From the NCBI GenBank assembly GCA_963724825.1, contig CAVRWT010000021.1:62001-126000 (forward strand): a stretch of 64,000 nucleotides of DNA, written 5' to 3'. The notes beneath the pieces were generated by a model that worked only from the letters and a program-made list of their open reading frames with translations, was not told the DNA's origin and made no database searches. This document shows, one piece after another, positions 55,203-63,566 of the stretch (its first letter is position 1; every line of letters starts with the position of its first letter). The DNA comes from JALYNX01 sp963724825 (GTDB lineage Bacteria > Actinomycetota > Acidimicrobiia > Spongiisociales > ZC4RG35). The position numbers and the translations under genes were made by a program.

Positions 55203-56138
55203 GTGATCCTCGTCATTCTCCCGGCGGCACTGATTGCCGTTGCCAGCCTTGCCTCGTTCGGTGGGAGGTGGGTCTGGTGGCTGGACGTGCTGGCCAACTT
55301 CCGCGCCCAGTACGTCGTGATGCTGGCGATTTTGGGCGGGATCGTTGTCATTTCGCGGTGGAAGAAGAGCGGGATCGCGATCCTCGCGGTCTCCCTGTTG
55401 AACCTGGCGTTCGTGGCACCTCTCTACTTCGGCTCACCCGGGAAGTCGGACCCGGCCGCACCCCATCTCGTCGTGTTGAGCTTCAACCTGCTCTCGACCA
55501 ACGAGAACTACAACGAGGTCATCGACTACATCGAGTCTGTCGACGCCGATCTGGTCTTCTTGCACGAGGCAAGCCGACCCTGGGAGGTTGCCCTGGAGGC
55601 AGCCGACCTCGACTATGAGTTCATCAGGGCCCGATCGGACAACCTGATCTTCGGCACCGTGATCCTGGCGCGCGATGAAGTCGAAGCCGTGTCCCATGGC
55701 TTCGCCGAGGCTCAGCCTCGTGCGGTGGCCCTCGACTACCAGCCCGACGACTGGCCGGTCTCGGTCCAGGTCCTCTCCAGCCATACCCTGGCTCCGACCA
55801 CTGAGAAGCGCGCCGGGCTCCGTGACGCCCAGCTGGCTTTTGCCGCGAGTTGGGCTGCGGAACAGGACGGGGCCTACTTCGTGGTGGGGGATCTCAATGC
55901 CACGCCCTGGTCCTGGCCGTTCCGCAGATTGGTGTCCGAGGGTCGGTTGCGGAACTCCCAGATCGGATTCGGCCTGCAACCTTCGTTCTCGGCGACTTCC
56001 AATGTCCTCTTCAGGGTGCCGATCGATCACCTTCTGCACAGCGAGGCCCTCAGGATCAGGGACCGCAGGCTGGGCCCAAACCTCGGCTCGGACCACTTCC
56101 CACTGGTGGTGGACCTGGAGTACGTGGCTCCGGGGTAG
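55203..56138 (+). CDS. Membrane-anchored endonuclease/exonuclease/phosphatase-family protein
   Basis: 311 residues. Two or three N-terminal helices (ILVILPAALIAVASLASFGG, VVMLAILGGIVVISRW, GIAILAVSLLNLAFVAPLYF) and an extracellular EEP domain: LVVLSFNLLSTNENYNEVID, FLHEASRP, SSHTLAP, VVGDLNATPWS and IDHLLHSE..LGSDHFPLVV, which contain the catalytic Asn, Glu, Asp-x-Asn and Asp-His. Likely a secreted-side nuclease or phosphodiesterase. GTG 55203 is 6 bases after argH. Confidence 0.85.
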   Translation: MILVILPAALIAVASLASFGGRWVWWLDVLANFRAQYVVMLAILGGIVVISRWKKSGIAILAVSLLNLAFVAPLYFGSPGKSDPAAPHLVVLSFNLLSTNENYNEVIDYIESVDADLVFLHEASRPWEVALEAADLDYEFIRARSDNLIFGTVILARDEVEAVSHGFAEAQPRAVALDYQPDDWPVSVQVLSSHTLAPTTEKRAGLRDAQLAFAASWAAEQDGAYFVVGDLNATPWSWPFRRLVSEGRLRNSQIGFGLQPSFSATSNVLFRVPIDHLLHSEALRIRDRRLGPNLGSDHFPLVVDLEYVAPG

Positions 56139-56155
56139 CGAACTACCGTCTGACC

Positions 56156-57607
56156 ATGTCTGATCGCTTTGCGGCACGCCGTCGTCGTCTGGCCGAGATC
56201 ATCGGAGTCGATGGGATCGCCGTGATCCCGGCCGCGGTCGAGGTGACCCGCAGCTATGACACGTCGTTCGACTTCCATCAGGACCCGGATTTCCTCTATC
56301 TGACCGGCTTTCCCGAGCCCGAGGCGGTGGCAGTGATCACTCCTGGCCACTCCGATGGGGATTACACCCTCTTCGTGAGGCCCCGGGACCCTGAGATGGA
56401 GGCCTGGAACGGTTATCGGGCCGGGGTCGACGGTGCCAAGGAGCGGTACGGAGTCGACGCCGCGTACGAGTTGAGCGAGCTGGACGAGGTGGTCACCCGT
56501 CTCATGATCGGCCGCGAGGCCCTGTGGTACGAGACCGGGAACGAGCACCACGACTCACGAATCGATCGCCTCGTGGAGAAGGCTCGTGACCACCGGGTTC
56601 GCTACGGAGGCTCGGTGCCGTCCGCGGTTCGCGATCTCTCGGTCGTCCTTGGCGAGATGAGGCTGTTCAAGACCGATGACGAGATCGCCAGCCTGCGGCG
56701 GGCGTGCGAGCTGACGGCCCGGGGCCATATCGAGGCCATGCGCTTTGCGAGGCCGGGGATCTACGAGTACCAGGTGCAGGCAGCCCTGGAGTACTTCTGG
56801 CGGACGGGTGGATCGAGGCACAACGGCTACCCATCGATCGTCGCCTCGGGAGCGAATGCCTGTGTCCTCCACTATGTCGAGAACGAGCGCCTGATAGCGG
56901 ACGGCGACCTTGTGCTGATCGACGCCGCGGCCGAATACGAGGGCTATTCATCAGATATCACCCGAACCTTCCCCGCCAACGGGAAGTTCAGCGGCCCACA
57001 GAGAGCCATCTACGAAGTGGTGCTCGCCGCTCAGCGGACCGGCCTCGAGATGTCGACACCCGGATCGAGCATGCGCGCCATCCATGACGCCGCCACCCGG
57101 ATCCTGACCGAGGGCATGGTCGAGTTGGGCCTGCTGCCGAAGTCGGTTGACGAGAGCCTGGCCATGCACCACTACAACCAGTTCTACTTCCATGGGACCG
57201 GCCATTGGCTCGGACTCGACGTTCACGACGCCGGCGCCTACCGGATCGATGGGGTCTCACGCAAGCTGGAGCCGGGGATGGCCTTCACCGTCGAGCCCGG
57301 GCTCTACGTCGCCCCTCACAAGGCCGAGATCGAGCTCAGCCTTCTCGAGTACGACCTCGATGAGTGGGCGCAGCGAAGGATCCTCGAGGGCCGGCCGGCG
57401 GCGATGGCTGCTGAGCAGAAGGCCCGCGACGGGGCAGAGAAGATCAAGCACAAGGTGCCGGAAGCCTTCCTCGGGATCGGGATCAGGATCGAGGACGACG
57501 TGGTCATCACCGACCAGGGCCACGACAACCTGACCTCGGCGGTACCCACTGGCTGGGAGGAGGTCGAGGCTGTCTGCGCCGAGGAGTCGATGCTCCCGGT
57601 TGGCTAG
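56156..57607 (+). CDS. pepP: Xaa-Pro aminopeptidase
   Basis: 483 residues. N-terminal creatinase-like domain (SFDFHQDPDFLYLTGFPEPE) and pita-bread metallopeptidase with metal ligands: LIDAAAEYEGYSSDITRTFP (two Asp), GTGHWLGLDVHD (His), FTVEPGLYV (Glu) and GIRIEDDVVIT (Glu). Removes N-terminal residues before proline. ATG 56156; the longer open frame upstream overlaps the previous gene. Converges with hemolysin III, ends overlapping by 4 bases. Confidence 0.95.
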   Translation: MSDRFAARRRRLAEIIGVDGIAVIPAAVEVTRSYDTSFDFHQDPDFLYLTGFPEPEAVAVITPGHSDGDYTLFVRPRDPEMEAWNGYRAGVDGAKERYGVDAAYELSELDEVVTRLMIGREALWYETGNEHHDSRIDRLVEKARDHRVRYGGSVPSAVRDLSVVLGEMRLFKTDDEIASLRRACELTARGHIEAMRFARPGIYEYQVQAALEYFWRTGGSRHNGYPSIVASGANACVLHYVENERLIADGDLVLIDAAAEYEGYSSDITRTFPANGKFSGPQRAIYEVVLAAQRTGLEMSTPGSSMRAIHDAATRILTEGMVELGLLPKSVDESLAMHHYNQFYFHGTGHWLGLDVHDAGAYRIDGVSRKLEPGMAFTVEPGLYVAPHKAEIELSLLEYDLDEWAQRRILEGRPAAMAAEQKARDGAEKIKHKVPEAFLGIGIRIEDDVVITDQGHDNLTSAVPTGWEEVEAVCAEESMLPVG

Positions 57608-58266
57608 ACGGTCGCCGGGATGGCGTACCAGAGCACGGCGAGGAAATGGAACGCGGTGCCGGCGATCACGAGCACGTGAAACAGCTCGTGGTAGGAGAAC
57701 GTCTTCGGGAACAGTTTGGGGCGCTTCGACATGAAGATGACTGCCCCGGCCGTGTAGCAGAGCCCGCCGAGGGCGATGAGAACTACCGCCCCGACACCGA
57801 GTCTGCTCAGCACCCACGGCATCAGAATCAGGGCCGACCATCCCATCACCAATTGCAGCGTCACCGATAGCGAGGTCTTCACGTTGGGAAGGAAGACCTT
57901 GAGGATGATGCCGGTCAGCGCTGTCGTCCACAGCAGGCAGAGGACGACCGCCAGGGCGGCGCCGTCGATGGTTGCGATGGCAATCGGGGTGAAAGTCCCC
58001 GCCACGAGGAGGAAGATCATCGAATGGTCCACCCGTTGCAGGCGCACCTTCCACTCTGCGCTCCAGGGGACGGAGTGATAAAGGGACGAAACCGTGTACA
58101 TGGCGAGCATCGCCAGACCGAAGACCAGGGCGCCCACTGCCGCTGCGACATTCCCCCAGGCCCGGCTGAGCAGAACGAATAGCCCGATGATGGCGGCGAC
58201 AGCCGCCGCGCCGTGGAGGAAGCCACGGATCGGGTTCTGCATGCGGCCGAGGGTCAGACGCTCCAT
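57604..58266 (-). CDS. Hemolysin III / PAQR-family membrane protein
   Basis: 220 residues, seven helices. The PAQR zinc-site residues are visible: SSLYHSVPW (Ser, His), DHSMIFLLVAGTFTPI (Asp) and HELFHVLVIAGTAFHF (His pair). Bacterial members are usually labelled hemolysin III, but activity as a hydrolase of lipids is more plausible. ATG 58266. Confidence 0.92.
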   Translation of the reverse strand: MERLTLGRMQNPIRGFLHGAAAVAAIIGLFVLLSRAWGNVAAAVGALVFGLAMLAMYTVSSLYHSVPWSAEWKVRLQRVDHSMIFLLVAGTFTPIAIATIDGAALAVVLCLLWTTALTGIILKVFLPNVKTSLSVTLQLVMGWSALILMPWVLSRLGVGAVVLIALGGLCYTAGAVIFMSKRPKLFPKTFSYHELFHVLVIAGTAFHFLAVLWYAIPATV

Positions 58267-58358
58267 GTAGTCACCAGGCTATTGGCGATTGGTGCCAACT
58301 ACTAAGCCAAGTCAACACTGGCAGCGCTCCGGGTCGCCGGTAGCATCTGAGGACCGTC

Positions 58359-59129
58359 ATGGCCCTCGGTCTCCTCTACCGCATCTACGAGCGCAACCTG
58401 CTCAACGGTCTCGACAAGGACCGGTTGCCCCGCCACATCGGCATCGTCCTCGACGGCCATCGTCGCCATGCCCGTGAGGAGAAGCTTCCCTCCTACACCG
58501 AGTCATATCGAGTGGGGATGCGCCGGTTCGAGGAATTCCTCGGCTGGGCCCATGAGTTGGAGATCCCGGCCGTCACCGCCTGGGTCCTCTCCAAGGAGAA
58601 CATCAGCAGCCGGCCCGAAGACGAATTGGAGCCCTACTTCCAGGTGCTGATCGAGCTCTTCGAGCGACTGCCGGCACTTTGTGAGAAGTACGACATGGCG
58701 ATCAAGTTCATCGGAAGCCTCGACCTGCTCCCCGATCAGCTGGTGTCAGCCGCAAAGTCGGCCGAGGAAGCCCACCCCAGGGGGTCGCGGCGTCTGAATG
58801 TGGCCATGGGTTACGGCGGCCGTCAGGAGATCGTGGACGCCGCCAAGGACCTTGTCTCCGAGTTGCTCTCCGACGGGGTCCCACCCGAGGACGTCGCCTC
58901 CTATATCGACTCCGACGCCCTCGCCGCCCACATGTACTCGGCCGACCTGCCAGATCCGGATCTGCTGATCCGGACCTCGGGGGAGTCCCGTCTCTCCGGG
59001 TTCCTTCTCTGGCAGTCCGCCTACGCCGAGTTCGTCTTCGTCGACGTCAACTGGCCGGCCTTCCGCCGTGTCGACTTCCTACGGGCATTGCGCGACTTCA
59101 CCAGCCGCGATCGCCGCTTCGGGAAGTAG
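58359..59129 (+). CDS. uppS: Isoprenyl transferase (cis-prenyltransferase) with unusual active-site motif
   Basis: Makes polyprenyl diphosphate carriers for cell-wall synthesis. 256 residues. The substrate-binding motif reads HIGIVLDGHRRHAREE where most enzymes have DGNGRWA or DGNRRWA: Asp is kept, Asn and Trp are both His. The second half is canonical: VTAWVLSKENISSRPEDEL, VAMGYGGRQEIVDAAKDL, LPDPDLLIRTSGESRLSGFL and LWQSAYAEFVFVDVNWP. Actinobacteria often have two such enzymes, one for short Z,E-farnesyl products. ATG 58359. Confidence 0.92.
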   Translation: MALGLLYRIYERNLLNGLDKDRLPRHIGIVLDGHRRHAREEKLPSYTESYRVGMRRFEEFLGWAHELEIPAVTAWVLSKENISSRPEDELEPYFQVLIELFERLPALCEKYDMAIKFIGSLDLLPDQLVSAAKSAEEAHPRGSRRLNVAMGYGGRQEIVDAAKDLVSELLSDGVPPEDVASYIDSDALAAHMYSADLPDPDLLIRTSGESRLSGFLLWQSAYAEFVFVDVNWPAFRRVDFLRALRDFTSRDRRFGK

Positions 59130-59140
59130 GAGGGCCCCTG

Positions 59141-60646
59141 TCAGGCGCTCCCCATCCCTTCGTTGATCTTCTCCATCACCCGGTCGAGGTTGAACGATGC
59201 CGGCTTCTGTCGGGGTGGGAACTCGATCAGCGTCTGCGCCATCTGGGCGACGAATGACCTGCATGGGCACCAGCAGGAAGACCTTCTCATCATCCACTCG
59301 TAGTAGGTATTGGACGTGACGTCGGCCCGTTCGTAGGGATCGGTTCTCAGGTTGAAGAGTTTCGGGACCCGAACTCGGACGAAGGGCTCGGCCCAGATCT
59401 GCAGGGTGCCCGGGACCCTTTGCTCCATGAACACCACCTTCCAGTTGTCATAGCGGAGCGGTCAGCTGCCCGTCGTCGTTGACGGAGAAGTAGTAGTTCC
59501 GGGCAGGCCTCTTCTCGCTCTCTCCGGTCAGATAGGCAAGCTGGTTGAACCCGTCGAGGTGCACCTTGTAGGTTGTCGCCGCCTAGCTCGGCGCCTTGCT
59601 TGAGTTGTTCGCGATGTCGGGTTGCCGGCTGCCGCGAGAAACGTGACGAACCAGTCGGCATGGCTGACGATCCCGTTGAGCACTACCCCGCCGGGATCTT
59701 GCCCGGCCACCGCATCACCGCCGGCACTCGATAGGCGCCTTCCCAGTTGGAGTTCTTCTCGTTGCGGAATGGGGTCATCCCGCCATCCGGCCAGCTGTTC
59801 ATGTGAGGACCGTTGTCGGTGGAGTAGATGACGATGGTGTTGTCGGCACGGCGATCCCAAGCTCGTCCAGCAGGTCGACGGAGCGCCCACCAGCTTGTCG
59901 TGGTCGATCATCGTGTCGTGATAAGGTCGACTGCCAGCGGCCCGCCTGTCCCACGCTCTCCGGTTTGGTGTGGGTGTATAGGTGCATGTGAGTGGTGTTG
60001 AACCAGAGGAAGAAGGGCTGTCGGCTGCAGCGGCATCCCGGATGAAGCGCTGGCCCTCGACGAGAAACTCGTCGTCCACAGTCTCCATTCTTCTTGGCAG
60101 TGAGAGGACCGGTGTCCTCAATCCGTTGTGTGCCGTCCTCGTTGGCCCAGGAATGGATGACTCCTCGGGGCCCGAAACGTTTCCGAAATTCGGGAAAGTC
60201 CTTCGGGTCCGGATAGTCGGGGTGCTCCGGCTCCTCCTCGGCGTTGAGGTGGTAGAGGTTGCCGAAGAACTCGTCGAATCCGTGGAGCGGTCGGAAGGAA
60301 CTCGTCCTTGTCGCCGAGGTGGTTCTTCCCGAACTGGCCCGTCGTGTACCCCTCGTGCTTCAAGGCGGTGGCGATGGTCGGGTCTTCGGCGCTCAACCCG
60401 AGTCGGCACCCCGGGCACCCCGACCTTGGTCAGCCCGGTGCGGATCGGAGTTCTGACCGGTGATGAAGGCCGCCCGGCCGGCGGTGCAGCTCTGCTCTCC
60501 GTACTAGTCGGTGAACCGGCACCCTCGGCGGCGATGCGGTCGATGTTGGGGGTGCGGTAGCCCATCAGCCCGTCGCTGTAGCAACTCAGATTGGTGATCC
60601 CGATGTCGTCACCCCAGATGACGAGGATGTTCGGCTTGTCTGCCAT
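59141..60646 (-). pseudogene. Arylsulfatase-like gene, heavily frameshifted
   Basis: Pieces of a single sulfatase can be read in all three frames: start ADKPNILVIWGDDIGITNLS, catalytic loop SCTAGRAAFITG with the formylglycine Cys, ATALKHEGYTTGQFGKNHLG, METVDDEFLVEGQRFIRDAA, STDNG-type metal motif region, MRWPGKIPAGVV and the end ASFNLDRVMEKINEGMGSA. At least seven frame steps are needed, and in the frame of the catalytic loop a TAG replaces the expected Tyr codon just before YGEQSC. That is far more damage than in any neighbour, so it looks like a decaying gene, although local sequence error cannot be excluded. Confidence 0.7.
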
Positions 60647-60753
60647 GGGTGGTGTCCTTTCCAGGCGGGTCGCCGAACATACACGCTCAATTGTCGACCG
60701 TGATCAGGCTCGCCCCGGCCGTGCAAGTATCCGGCCGACCGGCGTGATGAAAT

Positions 60754-60847
60754 CCGGCCGACGTCGCCCGTTCGGCCGAGGGCTGAGTGATCAACTCGTT
60801 GTACTTGAAGACCCTCATACCTCGACCGAACGGGCGAAGTCGGCCGG
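60754..60847. repeat. Large inverted repeat (27-bp arms)
   Basis: Arms at 60754-60780 and 60821-60847 match at 25 of 27 positions as inverted copies (left arm begins CCGGCCGACGTCGCCC, right arm ends GGGCGAAGTCGGCCGG); pairing continues imperfectly for about 10 more bases. The nonamer CCGGCCGAC also occurs directly at 60731-60739. It lies in the 247-bp gap between the sulfatase and the phosphatase, close to the start side of the sulfatase. No gene is in this gap. Confidence 0.75.
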
Positions 60848-60893
60848 TCACGACGATCAGGCAGTGACCATCCCGGGGTGGAGGTGGGTGATG

Positions 60894-61544
60894 TCACCGA
60901 GTTGGCGCAAGCGAGAACGCCCAGCCGGTGCTGATCCGGGTCATGGTGAGTCGTGAGACTCCGGTGTGTGGTTGGCGGAACCGCTCCCATTCCCACGGCA
61001 CCGGCTCCAGACCAAGCAGGTGGCCGAGGACCACTGCGTTGGTCCCGGCATGGGCCACGATGAGGACCCGGCGGTCCGGATCGTCGACCGCCCACAGGTG
61101 ACGATGCTCCTCCTGCATGGGGTGGATGCCATGGTGGTCCAGGGTGTGTTGCAGTCCTGACACCACTCTTTGGTGAAACGCCCGAAACGTCTCACCTCCG
61201 GGCAGCCCGTCCCACATCTCGTCCATCGAGCGCAGGTTGGAGTCGCGGAGCGCCTTGTCGATCTCGTCCACCGGGGACCCGTCCCACTCCGGGGGGTTGT
61301 TGATTTCCTGGAGCCAGTCGTAGATCTCGGGCCGGGCGCCGAGGTCGGCCGCGATCGGATCGGAGGTCTGGACCGCCCGGTTCATCGACGACACCCACAC
61401 TTCATCAAAGCTGTCGAGGCTGGCCAGGCGATGGGCGACACGGCGCGCCTGCTCATGGCCGAGCTCGGTGAGGTCCGGGTCGTTGCGTGCCACCCGATCC
61501 GGGGCCCAGTCCGGCTGGCCGTGGCGGACGAGGAAGAGATCCAT
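60894..61544 (-). CDS. Histidine phosphatase (phosphoglycerate-mutase-like)
   Basis: 216 residues. Catalytic LFLVRHGQPDWAPDRV at the N-terminus, Arg-Glu region LPGGETFRAFHQRVVSGL, and second His in VLIVAHAGTNAVVLGHL. A phosphatase of the SixA/GpmB-like group; substrate unknown. The ATG 61542-61544 is used; the open frame beyond it is not coding-like. Divergent from pyrE, 73 bases apart. Confidence 0.88.
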   Translation of the reverse strand: MDLFLVRHGQPDWAPDRVARNDPDLTELGHEQARRVAHRLASLDSFDEVWVSSMNRAVQTSDPIAADLGARPEIYDWLQEINNPPEWDGSPVDEIDKALRDSNLRSMDEMWDGLPGGETFRAFHQRVVSGLQHTLDHHGIHPMQEEHRHLWAVDDPDRRVLIVAHAGTNAVVLGHLLGLEPVPWEWERFRQPHTGVSRLTMTRISTGWAFSLAPTR

Positions 61545-61617
61545 TTGGTGAAACCTAGACCCGGCGCCGGTCACCGGCGAACGACGGGTACCGGTTCCGG
61601 CCCAATACCATGAGCGG

Positions 61618-62163
61618 GTGGCTGGCGAACCCCTGCTCGAGCATCTGCGGGCACATGCCCTTCGCACCGATGGTCCGTTTACCCTGCGCTCAGGCGCGGT
61701 CACGTCGTGGTACCTCGATGCCCGCCAGACGACATTCAGTGGTGAGGGGGCCTGGTTGGTCGGGACTGCTGTGCTCGAAGTGGTTGACCCGACGGCGCAG
61801 GCGATCGGAGGGATGACGATGGGCGCCGACCCGATCGCGGTGGCGACGGCCATGGCCGCTGCCCGTGACGGGCGCGACCTCAGTGCTTTCTCGATTCGCA
61901 AGGAGGCCAAAGGCCACGGCACCGGGGGCCGGGTCGTCGGCCCCGTGGCCTCCGGAGCCAGGGTGGTGATCCTCGAGGACACCACAACCACCGGGAGCGC
62001 AGCCCTGGAGGCGACTCTCGTCGCGGAGGCCGAAGGGCTCGAAGTGATCCAGGCGGTGGCGCTGGTGGACCGGTCCGATGGCCGGGCGGCGGAGGCCTTC
62101 GCCGCCCGGGGCATTCCTTACCTGGCCCTGGTGACCCCCTCGGATCTCGGGGTCGACGCATGA
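61618..62163 (+). CDS. pyrE: Orotate phosphoribosyltransferase
   Basis: Converts orotate and PRPP to OMP in pyrimidine synthesis. 181 residues: LRSGAVTSWYLDARQTTF, DPIAVATAMAAARDGRDLSA, FSIRKEAKGHGTGG with catalytic Lys residues, and PRPP loop VVILEDTTTTGSAALEA (usual EDV(V/I)TTG, here EDTTTTG). GTG 61618. The stop overlaps the next gene by 4 bases. Confidence 0.92.
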   Translation: MAGEPLLEHLRAHALRTDGPFTLRSGAVTSWYLDARQTTFSGEGAWLVGTAVLEVVDPTAQAIGGMTMGADPIAVATAMAAARDGRDLSAFSIRKEAKGHGTGGRVVGPVASGARVVILEDTTTTGSAALEATLVAEAEGLEVIQAVALVDRSDGRAAEAFAARGIPYLALVTPSDLGVDA

Positions 62164-62747
62164 AGGTCGTCGTGCAGCGCTCGGCAGTGAGGATGTGGTT
62201 GATGGCCATCGGCGCCATACCGCTACTGGTCATCGCGGTCGACGTCCTGACCAATCGCCGCATAACGAACTGGCTGAGGGAGCTGCTCTTCACCCCGGCG
62301 GACACCCAGATCTATGAGCCTCGTGACGTGATCTATGCCTGGGCGATTCTGCTGTTTGCGGGTTTTCTCGTGATCTGGGGCCTCAAGGAGCTGTTCGTGC
62401 CGACCCGGGTCGTCGAGTGCCGTGACGAGGGCCTGGCCCTGAAGCTGAGGGGCCCGTTTCGCCCCCACGATGTCATTCCGTGGGGGAATCTGGTCGACGT
62501 CGATGCAGGCGAGATCGAGGACGAGGGAGAGATTCTCCTCCTGTTGCGGATCAAGGTCCTGGATCGGGGATCCTTGCCTCCCCATCCCTGGGGTGCCCGC
62601 TGGTTGGAGACGCGGGTGCTCGGGATCCTCGCCCAGGATTGGGCATTGACTCCGAAAGAGGCGGCCAAGCTGATCGGTGATTACGCGGTGGACGCCACGC
62701 GTCGCGCCGAGAGGGCCAGGGTGGCCGGGATCTGGGAGCCGTCTTGA
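62160..62747 (+). CDS. Two-helix membrane protein of unknown function
   Basis: 195 residues, not recognised. Two helices (WLMAIGAIPLLVIAVDVL and VIYAWAILLFAGFLVIWGLK) followed by a cytoplasmic PH-like beta region (VVECRDEGLALKLRGPFRPH, IPWGNLVDVDAG) and a helical end (WALTPKEAAKLIGDYAVDAT). Tightly overlapped with pyrE upstream and nfo downstream, so it is part of the same operon. Confidence 0.65.
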   Translation: MKVVVQRSAVRMWLMAIGAIPLLVIAVDVLTNRRITNWLRELLFTPADTQIYEPRDVIYAWAILLFAGFLVIWGLKELFVPTRVVECRDEGLALKLRGPFRPHDVIPWGNLVDVDAGEIEDEGEILLLLRIKVLDRGSLPPHPWGARWLETRVLGILAQDWALTPKEAAKLIGDYAVDATRRAERARVAGIWEPS

Positions 62748-63520
62748 GGGCCGTCGGAGCCCACGTGGACTCGGGTCGGCCCATCGAGGAGGCACGGGAA
62801 CGCGGCGCCGATCTGGTTCAGATCTTCCTCTCCGATCCGCAAGGGTGGAAGAAGCCCCTCCCCAGGCCAGACGCCGCCGAGCTGAGGGCCTCCCCGATCC
62901 CGATCTATGTGCACTCGCCCTATCTGATCAACGTCTGCGCCGACAACAACAAGATCCGGGTGCCCTCCCGCCGGATCCTCCAGGAGACCTGTGACGCCGC
63001 CGCCGAGATCGCCGCCGCCGGGGTGGTGGTCCATGGGGGTCATGTCACCGGTGATGGGCCGCAGGAGGAGGGGATCCTGCGTTGGCGCAAGGCACTTGAG
63101 CCCCTGGACAGCCAGGTGCCAGTGCTGATCGAGAACACGGCGGGTGGGGACAAGGCTGTGGCGAGGCGGGTGGAATGGATTGCCCGGCTCTTCGACGAGG
63201 TGGCTGAATTCGGCGTGGGTTTCGTCCTCGACACCTGTCATGTGTGGGCGGGAGGGGAGCCATTCGACGAGCTGGTGCCGAGAGTGATGGAGGCGACCGG
63301 TCGAATCGACCTGGTCCACGCCAACGATTCCAAGGACCCGTTCGACTCGCGGCGGGACCGCCACGAGAACCTGGGATTGGGCCAGATCCCATCCGAGGAC
63401 TTGGCGCTGGTGATCGCCCAGGCCGATGCCCCGGTGGTCGTGGAGACCCCGGGCGGTGCCGCGGAGCACACGGCCGATATCGAGTGGGTGCGAGCAGCAG
63501 TCAGCGCCCGGTCCTCCTGA
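62744..63520 (+). CDS. nfo: Deoxyribonuclease IV (AP endonuclease)
   Basis: Cuts DNA at abasic sites. 258 residues of the xylose-isomerase-like TIM barrel with metal ligands in VGAHVDSGRP, PIYVHSPYLINV, VVVHGGHVTG, VLIENTAGG, VLDTCHVWAGGEP and LVHANDSKDPFDSRRDRHEN. TTG 62744 overlaps the previous stop (TTGA). Slightly shorter than E. coli Nfo. Confidence 0.93.
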   Translation: MRAVGAHVDSGRPIEEARERGADLVQIFLSDPQGWKKPLPRPDAAELRASPIPIYVHSPYLINVCADNNKIRVPSRRILQETCDAAAEIAAAGVVVHGGHVTGDGPQEEGILRWRKALEPLDSQVPVLIENTAGGDKAVARRVEWIARLFDEVAEFGVGFVLDTCHVWAGGEPFDELVPRVMEATGRIDLVHANDSKDPFDSRRDRHENLGLGQIPSEDLALVIAQADAPVVVETPGGAAEHTADIEWVRAAVSARSS

Positions 63521-63566
63521 CCGACCGTCCAGGTACCGAATACCAAGCACCAACTACCCTTTACCC

